The notes: generated from the letters alone by a model not told the origin. Positions 1 through 6,320 are shown, counted from the first letter of the stretch. The stretch is DNA of 7,863 bases from Planctomycetota bacterium (GCA_030598065.1 JAUVQR010000054.1:1-7863); one strand, 5' to 3'. Made by a program: numbers and translations.

Positions 1-2
1 AG

Positions 3-482
3 GCGGACCTGCCCACCACCATTACGCTGTCCCCCATGCCGGATGAGTTCGGACGGGGATGGACGTTTCTGGGCGACAATACGCTGGGCGAATTCAGCAT
101 AAGCATACTGCTGAAAGAATTCCTTGAAAATCCGGCGGAAGAGGTCTTCGCCGGATGGGACGGCGACCTGTACCAGGTATACGAACACGAACCAACCGGT
201 AAGACCGCCCTTGTATGGCTCACCACCTGGGACGACAACAAGGACGCGCGCGAATTTTTTAACGGTTATGCGGCGCTACTTGCCAGGAAGTACGGGTCTG
301 AGATGGCATATGCAAGAAATGGCGCCCTGGTCTTTTTGACCCGGAAAGGCGCTTCGCAGGAAGTGTTTGCCTACATGGAACTTAGAGACGAAGACGTGCT
401 GATCCTTGACGGAGTTCCTGACAGGTCTATGGATGCCGTAAGGGAAGCGACCTGGAAAACCGCGCAAGTTGCGCGTCAATAG
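3..482 (+). CDS. C-terminal part of an uncharacterised protein (5' end outside the window)
   Basis: The reading frame is open from the first complete codon of the window to TAG at 480-482, giving 159 visible residues. An ATG at 36 exists but has no ribosome binding site, and the frame upstream of it (ADLPTTITLSP) reads like normal protein, so the gene very probably starts before the window. The visible part has no signal peptide, membrane segment or metal motif. It carries a GWDGDLYQVYE stretch and a WDDNKDAREFF stretch. From memory these resemble the C-terminal domain of a conserved family of secreted or peptidase-like hypothetical proteins whose other members show GWGGD and W(D)xxxDAxEF patterns; this is recall, not a search. 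The gene ends 54 bases before cooC on the same strand, so it may belong to the same transcript, but nothing in the residues suggests a C1 function. I do not assign one. Coding is well supported by the acidic, globular composition. Confidence 0.7.
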   Translation, partial: ADLPTTITLSPMPDEFGRGWTFLGDNTLGEFSISILLKEFLENPAEEVFAGWDGDLYQVYEHEPTGKTALVWLTTWDDNKDAREFFNGYAALLARKYGSEMAYARNGALVFLTRKGASQEVFAYMELRDEDVLILDGVPDRSMDAVREATWKTAQVARQ

Positions 483-521
483 ATTTAAGCCCTTTTGCGG
501 GGCCCTGCAAATTTATTTTTT

Positions 522-528
522 AAGGAAG
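522..528 (+). promoter_or_regulatory. Shine-Dalgarno site that fixes the cooC start
   Basis: AAGGAAG lies 8 bases before the ATG at 537. The frame is also open from a TTG at 495, but that codon has no purine-rich element in front of it, and the 14 extra residues would precede the usual N-terminus of the family. The ATG at 537 is therefore preferred. Confidence 0.75.
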
Positions 529-536
529 AACCTTTT

Positions 537-1310
537 ATGTCATATACGATTGCATTGGCCGGCAAGGGAGGAACGGGCAAGACTACCGTCGCCGCCTTGA
601 CGATGCGCTTCATAATGGAAGAACTCGGGGTTTCTGTCTTTGGTGTGGACGCGGACCCCAACGCCTCACTGGCGGTTGCGCTGGGCTTAGACTGCGAAAA
701 GACCGTTTCCGACATCCGTGAGGACATTGTAGACAAGAAACTGGACTTCCCCGCCGGCATGTCCAAGGAAAGGTACATAGAGTACAACATAGAAGGATGC
801 CTGATTGAGAACTCAAAGTTCGACCTGCTGGTCATGGGAAGACCGGAAGGGCCCGGTTGCTACTGTTACGTGAACAACCTGTTGAGGAAGTATCTGGACA
901 AGATGGGCAAGGAATACCCGTTCGTGGTCATAGATAACGAGGCGGGCATGGAACACATGTCGAGGAGAACCACCAACCGTGTGGACCTAATGCTGATAGT
1001 GTTTGAGCCTACCGTAATAGGCGCGATTACCGCCAGGAGGATACTGGACCTGTCCAAAAAACTTCCGTTGTCTATAAAAGAAAAACGCCTGGTGCTTAAC
1101 AGGGTACCGAAATACGGAGTGAACGAGAAGATAAGCAAGCGTCTGGAAGATGAAAACCTCAGTCCGGAGTTACTGCTCGGCTTTGACGCCGAGATACTTG
1201 AGGCGTCCTCAAGTGACACGTCACTGCTAAATATATCCAAGGACAACCCAACGTACACGGCGCTGAGCGGGTTTCTGAGGCAACACCTAACCGCCGGAGT
1301 AACAAGCTAG
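537..1310 (+). CDS. cooC: CooC/AcsF-type MinD-family ATPase, nickel insertion for CO dehydrogenase/acetyl-CoA synthase
   Basis: This 257-residue cytoplasmic protein belongs to the SIMIBI (MinD/ParA-like) P-loop ATPases that load nickel into CO dehydrogenase (CooC) or acetyl-CoA synthase (AcsF). The deviant Walker A motif GKGGTGKTT spans residues 9-17, with signature lysine K10 and catalytic K15. DADPN at 38-42 fits switch I, and VVIDNEAG at about 130-137 fits the Walker B/switch II region. A CxC pair (C108, C110, in PGCYCY) matches the metal-binding CxC described for CooC, where it bridges the dimer. Length is normal for the family. The next gene encodes AcsD, followed by AcsE, which is typical company. 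It ends 125 bases before acsD, a gap in which I found no convincing promoter or terminator. CooC and AcsF cannot be separated by motifs alone, so the exact client enzyme is open. An alternative TTG start at 495 is unlikely. Confidence 0.9.
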   Translation: MSYTIALAGKGGTGKTTVAALTMRFIMEELGVSVFGVDADPNASLAVALGLDCEKTVSDIREDIVDKKLDFPAGMSKERYIEYNIEGCLIENSKFDLLVMGRPEGPGCYCYVNNLLRKYLDKMGKEYPFVVIDNEAGMEHMSRRTTNRVDLMLIVFEPTVIGAITARRILDLSKKLPLSIKEKRLVLNRVPKYGVNEKISKRLEDENLSPELLLGFDAEILEASSSDTSLLNISKDNPTYTALSGFLRQHLTAGVTS

Positions 1311-1435
1311 GTACGGTATTATAGTGTTTTATATGGCACCCGGCACGTGTGACCGGCCGGCTATTGTTGAAAAAAGGCCTTACCACGAGCAGGCATAACA
1401 CCCGCTAAGGGGGACCGAGAGGAAGGAAGACAGCT

Positions 1436-2407
1436 ATGGCTATACCCAATGCGAAGGAAACATGGTCAGGTAAGGTGGGAGAGGTCACCATCGGGGCCAC
1501 CAAAGACGATGGTGGTACGCGTGAGAAGGTGGTAAAGGTTGGCGGGGCAGCCATTGTCCCCTTCATAGACTTTGAGGGTGAACCGGGCAACAGGCCGGTG
1601 ATTGCCATGGACGTGATGGACATGGCGCCGGAGGATTGGCCGGAAGCACTTATGGAGCATTATGCGGACGTCATCAACGATCCCGCCAAGTGGGCGGAGA
1701 AGTGCGAAAAGGAATTTGGGGCGGATCTCATCTGCCTGAAGCTGGACAGCGTCCATCCCGACAGAGGAAACAAGAGTGGTGACGATGCCGCCAAGACGGT
1801 GCGGTCGGTGTTGGAGGCCGTGGGGATACCGCTTATAATCTGGGGCTGTGACGACCCCAACAAAGACAACGAGATTGTGCCCAAGATCAGCGAGGCGGCG
1901 AAAGGGGAAAGGTGCCTCATCTCCGGCGCGACACAGGACAACTACAAGACTATCACCGCTGTGTGCCTGGCCGACGGGCATAACCTGGTAACGCAGGCGC
2001 CCGTGGACGTGAACATACAAAAACAGGTAAACATACTGGTGACCGACATCGGGTTCCCCGCCGACAGGATAGTGATGTTCCAGACGACCGGTGCCCTGGG
2101 TTACGGCATAGAGTACGTATATTCCATTCAGGAGAGGGAACGGCTTGCCGCCCTCTCTGGCGATAAGTGGCTTGCGCTGCCGATACTTACGAACGCGGGG
2201 TTTGAGTCCTGGAGGGCCAAGGAGGCCAAGGCCGGAGACGACGAGGCGCCGGGTTGGGGCAGTGTAAAGGAAAGGGGCCCACTCTGGGAGACCATAACGG
2301 CCACGACACTTTTGCAGTCAGGGGTTGACATCATCAGGATGCTCCACCCAAAGGCCGTAAAGTCCGTACACCAATACATCGATGAGATGTACGTAAAGAG
2401 CGCGTAA
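1436..2407 (+). CDS. acsD: Corrinoid iron-sulfur protein small subunit (acetyl-CoA decarbonylase/synthase delta subunit)
   Basis: The 323-residue product matches the AcsD/CdhD family in length and layout. Together with the large subunit AcsC/CdhE it forms the corrinoid iron-sulfur protein, which carries the methyl group from methyl-tetrahydrofolate to acetyl-CoA synthase in the Wood-Ljungdahl pathway. AcsD is a TIM barrel that helps hold the cobamide; the [4Fe-4S] cluster sits in the large subunit, which agrees with the lack of a cysteine cluster here. Recognisable stretches include VPFIDFEG (about 43-50), FGADLICLKLDS (about 94-105), PLIIWGCDDPNKDNE (near 132-146) and the late FQTTGALGYGIEY, ILTNAGFESWR and DIIRMLHPKAV segments. 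The start is the ATG at 1436, preceded by a long AGGAAGGAAG at 1420-1429. acsE follows 100 bases later on the same strand. acsC is not in the window, so the two subunit genes are not adjacent on the acsE side. Confidence 0.93.
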   Translation: MAIPNAKETWSGKVGEVTIGATKDDGGTREKVVKVGGAAIVPFIDFEGEPGNRPVIAMDVMDMAPEDWPEALMEHYADVINDPAKWAEKCEKEFGADLICLKLDSVHPDRGNKSGDDAAKTVRSVLEAVGIPLIIWGCDDPNKDNEIVPKISEAAKGERCLISGATQDNYKTITAVCLADGHNLVTQAPVDVNIQKQVNILVTDIGFPADRIVMFQTTGALGYGIEYVYSIQERERLAALSGDKWLALPILTNAGFESWRAKEAKAGDDEAPGWGSVKERGPLWETITATTLLQSGVDIIRMLHPKAVKSVHQYIDEMYVKSA

Positions 2408-2507
2408 GCGCGCGCGTTCAGAGGAAGACCTTAAAGTAGTAGTGGTTCCAGTATAACCGGCTGTACTTTTAACGGATAAGATGCATCTATAAGAGAGGAA
2501 GGAAGAG

Positions 2508-3290
2508 ATGATACCGGTAGCTGAACGAATAAACGGCATGTTCTCTGACGTAAAGAAGGCCATAAAGGATAGGGACCCGACGACCATTCACCAGCTGGCA
2601 CGGAGCCAGGCAGAGGCGGGCGCGGCCTATCTTGACCTGAACGTCGGTCCCGGTATAGCCGACCCTGTAGAGTCCATGCAGTGGCTGGTTACTGAGACGC
2701 AGAAGGCGACCGATACTCCCATATCCATAGACAGCCAGAAGATGGAGATAATGAAGGCCGGGCTGGAGGTGGCCAAAGGTCCAGTGCTGATAAACTCGTG
2801 CAAGAGCCTGGAGGTATTGGATGAATGGGCGGCCCTGGCGCTTGAGTACGACGCGTCCCTGGTCTGCCTCACCATCGACAAGAGAGGCATCCCTCAGGAC
2901 GTGGACACGCGTCTGGAACTGGCCGCGGCAATCGTCGGAACGGCGATAGAAAAGGGCATGGAAACGACCAAGATATTTATAGACCCGATACTATTCCCCG
3001 TAAACGTCGACCAGAAACAGCCCAATTACCTGCTTGAGGTCTGCCGCCAGATAACGTTCATTTCAGACCCCCCGCCTCACATCATATGCGGCCTCAGCAA
3101 CCTCTCTCAGGGCACCAAGGAGAGGGGTCTTATAAACAGAGCGTACCTTACCATGTCCCTGGCCGCGGGACTTGACTCCGCCGTCATAGACGTCCTGGAC
3201 AAAGACCTGATGGACGCCGCCATAACCACCGAGATGTTGCTCAATAAACAGATATACAGCGACGCCTTCTTAAAGGCGGCACATGGCTGA
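2508..3290 (+). CDS. acsE: Methyltetrahydrofolate:corrinoid iron-sulfur protein methyltransferase AcsE
   Basis: This 260-residue cytoplasmic enzyme moves the N5-methyl group of methyl-tetrahydrofolate to Co(I) of the corrinoid iron-sulfur protein, the step that links the methyl branch to acetyl-CoA synthesis. It is a pterin-binding TIM barrel. It starts with the family opening ERINGMF (residues 6-12) and has LDLNVGP at 42-48. Folate-binding positions known from the Moorella enzyme (Asp75, Asn96, Asp160, Asn199) have counterparts here: D75 in SIDSQ, N96 in LINS, D159 in FIDP and N198 in GLSNLSQ. Length is close to the 262 residues of Moorella AcsE as I recall it. The ATG at 2508 follows GAGGAAGGAAGAG at 2495-2507 with suitable spacing. 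It is preceded by acsD, whose product is part of its protein substrate. No residue loss or frameshift is seen, so the gene looks functional. Confidence 0.95.
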   Translation: MIPVAERINGMFSDVKKAIKDRDPTTIHQLARSQAEAGAAYLDLNVGPGIADPVESMQWLVTETQKATDTPISIDSQKMEIMKAGLEVAKGPVLINSCKSLEVLDEWAALALEYDASLVCLTIDKRGIPQDVDTRLELAAAIVGTAIEKGMETTKIFIDPILFPVNVDQKQPNYLLEVCRQITFISDPPPHIICGLSNLSQGTKERGLINRAYLTMSLAAGLDSAVIDVLDKDLMDAAITTEMLLNKQIYSDAFLKAAHG

Positions 3291-3306
3291 TTACGAAACA
3301 ACCGGC

Positions 3307-3330
3307 AGGGGCACGTTGCAACGTGCCCCT
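3307..3330. repeat. Perfect 24-bp palindrome between acsE and the thioesterase gene
   Basis: Half-site AGGGGCACGTTG is followed at once by its exact reverse complement CAACGTGCCCCT, with no spacer. It fills almost half of the 51-base gap between acsE (ends 3290) and the ATG at 3342. The same ACGTTGCAACGT core and CCCCTAC right end occur at 6391-6410, so this is a dispersed intergenic repeat rather than a unique operator. Confidence 0.85.
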
Positions 3331-3341
3331 ACAACTCTACA

Positions 3342-3773
3342 ATGAAATCCTCCACAGTAAAACTCAGGGTCAGATATCCAGAAACAGACAAGATGGGGGT
3401 GGTACACCACACCAACTACTTCGTCTACTTTGAGATAGGCCGCCTTGAATATCTTCGCCACCTGGGGCTTCCCTACACGGAACTTGAAAAGGAGGGGGTT
3501 CAACTGGCGGTACACGAGGCACGTTGCACGTATAAGGCCTCCGCGCGCTTCGATGACGTCCTGGTGGTAGAGACATGGCTCTCCCGGCTCACCTACGCCC
3601 AGATGGAGCTCTCGTACAAGATATCCCGTGAAGAGCCAAACGACGGTAGCCTGACGCTCCTGGCCGATGGCGCCACCAAACTGGTATGCATTGACGAAGG
3701 CCTGAGGCCGAAGCGCATACCCGACAAGATAAGAGACATCCTGCCCCCACCAACAAACGCTTCAGACACGTAA
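3342..3773 (+). CDS. YbgC/FadM-like acyl-CoA thioesterase (hotdog fold)
   Basis: The 143-residue product has the 4HBT hotdog-fold pattern of YbgC-type acyl-CoA thioesterases, which hydrolyse acyl-CoA to free acid and CoA in the cytoplasm. The N-terminal block VRYPETDKMGVVHHTNYFVYFEIGR (residues 10-34; written here only as a landmark: RYPETD then GVVHHTNY) contains the family's catalytic Asp (D16) and the conserved H-x-NY region. The EIGRLEYLR helix follows, and the rest is the expected strand-rich half with YKASARFDD and LLADGATKLVCID. Length is normal. No ATG, GTG or TTG lies in frame upstream before 3300, and the next Met (residue 18) would remove the active site, so ATG 3342 is the start. 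Unusually it has no Shine-Dalgarno sequence: the preceding bases are CTACAACTCTACA, just after a 24-bp palindrome. It may be co-transcribed with acsE. The natural substrate cannot be told from the sequence. Confidence 0.88.
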   Translation: MKSSTVKLRVRYPETDKMGVVHHTNYFVYFEIGRLEYLRHLGLPYTELEKEGVQLAVHEARCTYKASARFDDVLVVETWLSRLTYAQMELSYKISREEPNDGSLTLLADGATKLVCIDEGLRPKRIPDKIRDILPPPTNASDT

Positions 3774-3794
3774 CGCAGGAACACGGCTCGTTTC

Positions 3795-3876
3795 TGTCCG
3801 TTCGGACAATCATCCGCTAGAGAATCGCTCGGACAGCCGTCCGCCTGAGGCGAACCTGTTCCTTGTCCGAGGACGG
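3795..3876. repeat. Composite inverted repeats built on TGTCCG/CGGACA
   Basis: TGTCCG (3795-3800) faces CGGACA (3803-3808) across two bases. A larger stem pairs CTCGGACA (3828-3835) with TGTCCGAG (3864-3871), and it encloses a smaller hairpin, CGCC-TGA-GGCG at 3842-3852, extendable to 3839-3855 with one mismatch. CCGTCC (3837-3842) could instead pair with GGACGG (3871-3876). The GTCCGCCTGAGGCG stretch resembles palindromes that recur between genes in many bacterial genomes. Confidence 0.6.
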
Positions 3877-3885
3877 TGTTTTTCC

Positions 3886-3961
3886 TGTCATTGCGAGCAT
3901 AGCGAAGCAATCTCTTGTGCATTCATGAGATTGCTTCAGGGTTGCACCCCTCGCAATGACA
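3886..3961. repeat. 76-bp intergenic inverted-repeat element (CATTGCGAG family)
   Basis: The ends TGTCATTGCGAG (3886-3897) and CTCGCAATGACA (3950-3961) are exact reverse complements over 12 bases. Inside, GAAGCAATCTC (3904-3914) pairs exactly with GAGATTGCTTC (3927-3937) around a 12-base loop. A third short hairpin, GGGT-TGC-ACCC, lies at 3939-3949. The layout and the CATTGCGAGC...GAAGCAATCTC wording match a palindromic intergenic repeat that I know as widespread in diverse anaerobic and environmental bacteria. It has no coding capacity and is probably a non-autonomous, MITE- or REP-like element. Confidence 0.8.
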
Positions 3962-4029
3962 AAAGAGAGTTTGTGTCGACGGGGTAGGTCAAGGCCAGCT
4001 ACAGCACAGGTATGTTATATACAAATAAA

Positions 4030-4061
4030 AAAAGGGATGGGCAGAAATGCCCATCCCTTTT
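4030..4061 (-). terminator. Rho-independent terminator of the porin gene, likely bidirectional
   Basis: A perfect 14-bp stem, AAAAGGGATGGGCA (4030-4043) with TGCCCATCCCTTTT (4048-4061), closes a GAAA loop on the plus strand. On the minus strand the stem is followed by TTTTTTT and then ATTTG, a good U-tract, 31 bases after the porin stop codon. The plus strand also has CCCTTTTGGTTTTC, so the same hairpin may end transcripts arriving from the thioesterase side. Confidence 0.92.
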
Positions 4062-4091
4062 GGTTTTCAACAAAACTAACTAACAACCGGC

Positions 4092-5849
4092 TTAGAAGCC
4101 GACCGTAACCTGCATGTAGCCCCAGTCACTGTCAGCATCGCCGTGACCCCGCCTTAAACCAGCGGTCGCCGGGTCACTGCCGACCGAGTTAGTATCCTCG
4201 ATATAATCACCGTTAAAGAAGTGAGAATATCCTGCCTGGAGCCCCACGTTCTTGTAGAGCTTGTACTTGGCAGTAAAGTCCACCTCGGTGCCCAGGAAAG
4301 AGCCTGGATCCTGAGCCGCAGTGCCCGTAGTGTATCCGCGCATCTGCGCCTGAGCCGCGTTGTACCAGCTGTCATGCACGTTATCCAGCCAGAAGCCCCA
4401 GACATCCATCCAGGCAACCAGCTTCTTCGTCGGTTTGATCTTTATCGAACCCCTGACGGCCCTCATGTTCATCCAGGCCATCTGGTCCATGTAACCGTAG
4501 TGCTTGTGGTTCGTCGGATAGAAGTTCCAGAAGGTTCTGCTCTTCTGGCCTTTCCTAGACCCCGGACCATGCCCACTACCAGGCGACCAGTTACCTTCAA
4601 GGCCGACCCTTGGCTTCCACCCAACCTCGTGGAAGGTATAACCAACGGCCGCGTAACCTGCACGTGCCCTGTGGTTCAGCTGTTCAAGCTTACCCCACTG
4701 CTCGTGGTATTCACCAGAGTAGTCAATCGCCTTGCCGACCTTACCGGCAATCCTGAAACCTGCGTTCCATATCTTCTGGTTACCTCTGAAGTCCGAACGA
4801 CCGGATAACGACTGCTCCCTCTGATCATTGTCAGTCATAACCATCAGCTGCAGGTTGCCGTCCGGCACAAGCTTCTTGAAGGTAAACATAGCGGCATAGA
4901 CCTGATGGTCATTTGACTTCTGCCTAACTCCGCCCTGGGCGTTTGTCGTGCGGCCAATCCCCGGGTCATGCCTCGTTATGGCGGCCCACGCCTCGGCCGC
5001 GTAATTCTCAGTGTCATACATACCCCTGATGGCGTCCCAGCTGTTGGCTACGTTGTGCCATCCGAAGCTACCGAACATCCTGTGGTCGCCCCAGATAATC
5101 TCCTGACGCCCTATCCTCATGGTAAAAGGCTGGTTGAACAGTTTTCTGATGTCTATGTAACCCTGATGCATGTCCAGGGTAGACTGGGTCGCACCACCGC
5201 CGGCGTTACTGGCACCCTGTAACCGCGCGGTGTTTCCAAGCCCGTTGTTCTCAATACCCCAGAACCTGGAGTCCTGGAGCTGGAAGAACGCCCTGAGGTG
5301 CTCGTGGACGTCGGCGTCAATGTTGAGCCTGACACGGTTTGACACGACCGACTGCTGGTTACTTGAGATACCATCACTGAATGGAAAGCCTCCAAAACCG
5401 CTAACCGGACCCACCTGAGGCCCTGCCAGAGTAGTTATCTGACCGAAGTTGCGGGCGTACTCGGCCCTGGTCCTTAGGTTCAGTCCAATACGAATCTTCC
5501 GGGACAGGTCGTTGTACACGTTGGGGATAACGCCTATCTCCCTCTTAATCTGATCCTTCAGCGTCTCAACATCGCCAGGATCGGCCTGTCTAAGGCCTCT
5601 TACCTGCTCTGAAAGCTGGCTGTATTCCTTCTTTGAGGCGAGGAGCTCATCGTTCTGTACCTTGATCTCCTCCTTGTCTGTATTCAGGTCTGACCTCAAA
5701 GTCTCAACCTCGGCCTTGAGCGCCCGCAGTTCCTTCTGCATCTCAGAGAGATCAGAGGAGCTATCGGCACTACAGGGCAGGGCGTTGAAGAGTACCAGAG
5801 CACTCCCCAGAAATACACCCATGCAGGTCTTTAAAGGACCCGTCATCAT
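4092..5849 (-). CDS. Outer-membrane porin, alginate-export (AlgE-like) family, with N-terminal coiled coil
   Basis: With the start at ATG 5849 the product has 585 residues. Residues 1-28 form a signal peptide (basic K7, a hydrophobic stretch at about 10-25, and cleavage after CSA at 28); there is no lipobox around C26. Residues about 31-105 are a charged heptad-like coiled coil (SEMQKELRALKAEVETLRSD onwards). From about 118 to the end it reads as a beta barrel with alternating polar/hydrophobic, aromatic-rich strands, and it finishes with VTVGF, the terminal aromatic expected of outer-membrane barrels. The blocks SNRVRLNIDADV (170-181) and IGRQEIIWGDHRMFGSF (246-262) fit the alginate-export domain family. 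Members are general anion or sugar-acid channels, so alginate itself is not implied. The coiled coil could span the periplasm or anchor to peptidoglycan. The frame extends upstream to an ATG at 5933, but the signal peptide and an AAAGGAG site support 5849. The gene is single, ended by a strong terminator. Confidence 0.88.
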   Translation of the reverse strand: MMTGPLKTCMGVFLGSALVLFNALPCSADSSSDLSEMQKELRALKAEVETLRSDLNTDKEEIKVQNDELLASKKEYSQLSEQVRGLRQADPGDVETLKDQIKREIGVIPNVYNDLSRKIRIGLNLRTRAEYARNFGQITTLAGPQVGPVSGFGGFPFSDGISSNQQSVVSNRVRLNIDADVHEHLRAFFQLQDSRFWGIENNGLGNTARLQGASNAGGGATQSTLDMHQGYIDIRKLFNQPFTMRIGRQEIIWGDHRMFGSFGWHNVANSWDAIRGMYDTENYAAEAWAAITRHDPGIGRTTNAQGGVRQKSNDHQVYAAMFTFKKLVPDGNLQLMVMTDNDQREQSLSGRSDFRGNQKIWNAGFRIAGKVGKAIDYSGEYHEQWGKLEQLNHRARAGYAAVGYTFHEVGWKPRVGLEGNWSPGSGHGPGSRKGQKSRTFWNFYPTNHKHYGYMDQMAWMNMRAVRGSIKIKPTKKLVAWMDVWGFWLDNVHDSWYNAAQAQMRGYTTGTAAQDPGSFLGTEVDFTAKYKLYKNVGLQAGYSHFFNGDYIEDTNSVGSDPATAGLRRGHGDADSDWGYMQVTVGF

Positions 5850-5858
5850 TTCTAAGGT

Positions 5859-5865
5859 CTCCTTT
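5859..5865 (-). promoter_or_regulatory. Shine-Dalgarno site that fixes the porin start
   Basis: On the minus strand AAAGGAG ends 9 bases before the ATG at 5849. A second ATG follows directly at 5846 with a longer 12-base spacing. The upstream ATG at 5933 would add 28 residues before the signal peptide and lacks such a site, so it is rejected. Confidence 0.85.
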
Positions 5866-5975
5866 CGAAAATTAAAAAGTAAATTGCCTTTTGTCAGCCT
5901 TTGCTTTATGCTAAAAATCTCTTTTTCTGACACCCCTCGTCTTCCAACTCACATACTTACAAAACAAGCGGGCAA

Positions 5976-6034
5976 GTCCTTAAATGTCCTGCCGGATCCA
6001 TAAACTGCAAACAGCCGGCAAACCCGTTAAGGAC
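5976..6034. repeat. Symmetric two-part inverted repeat upstream of the porin gene
   Basis: GTCCTTAA (5976-5983) pairs exactly with TTAAGGAC (6027-6034), and TGCCGG (5990-5995) pairs exactly with CCGGCA (6015-6020). The two stems are separated by 6 unpaired bases on each side, and the central loop is 19 bases. The near edge is 127 bases before the porin ATG. It could be a leader structure or protein-binding site; function is unknown. Confidence 0.6.
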
Positions 6035-6303
6035 AAAAAAACAAAAGGTTGGCAAAGTAGGCAATCTTCACCCCCTTTTCCAAAAGGCCCAACCCCCCCC
6101 TGCCAGCAGATGCCACGCAAGAAAGAATTACGGGCCTGCATGCTCCCCATAAAAGCCCATCATAAAGGGAGGGCACCTATGGGCGGCACGACCTGTGGGG
6201 TCGGGACTATTACCCTCAAACTCCCATGATTCTAGTCATTATGTCATCAAATGCAAGAGAAAAATCGAGAAAATCTCATTTTTTCCCCTACCCGAAATAT
6301 GCG

Positions 6304-6320
6304 TCTGTAGGGCCCACAGA
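6304..6320. repeat. Short imperfect palindrome
   Basis: The 17 bases TCTGTAGGGCCCACAGA read as an inverted repeat centred on 6312, with one mismatched pair (6309/6315). TCTGT and ACAGA are the outer arms. It lies in the non-coding region and shows no link to a gene. Confidence 0.4.

Larger units (their letters stand above)
3774..4091. other. Convergent intergenic region between the thioesterase and porin genes
   Basis: This stretch of 318 bases has no believable gene. It holds a composite inverted-repeat structure (3795-3876), a second inverted-repeat element (3886-3961), about 70 unremarkable bases, and a terminator hairpin (4030-4061). The thioesterase gene enters from the left and the porin gene from the right, so no promoter for either is expected here. 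Confidence 0.8.

Noticed and set aside
1317..1345. TATTATAG and TATATGGCAC in the cooC-acsD gap as a possible promoter
   Set aside because: No matching -35 element lies at the proper distance, and the TGGCAC does not have the GC at sigma-54 spacing.
1466..2020. A 184-codon open frame on the minus strand within acsD
   Set aside because: It is antisense to a clear acsD gene, and its His/Arg/Val-rich composition is typical of shadow frames.
2400..2411. GCGC-GTAA-GCGC around the acsD stop codon
   Set aside because: A four-base stem in a CG-rich stretch is expected by chance.
2431..2470. Inverted pieces between acsD and acsE (AAAGTA with TACTTT, GGTT with AACC)
   Set aside because: The outer stem is only six mostly A-T pairs with a large mismatched interior, too weak to call a terminator or attenuator.
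3519..3532. GGCACGTTGCACGT inside the thioesterase gene, similar to the palindrome core
   Set aside because: It is coding sequence with only a partial match and no second arm.
4221..4808. A 195-codon open frame on the plus strand opposite the porin gene
   Set aside because: The minus-strand porin frame has a signal peptide, barrel pattern and ribosome binding site. The antisense frame has none of these.
5984..6229. An 81-codon open frame on the plus strand
   Set aside because: It overlaps the symmetric hairpin and a C-rich tract, begins inside a repeat arm, and shows no protein-like pattern.
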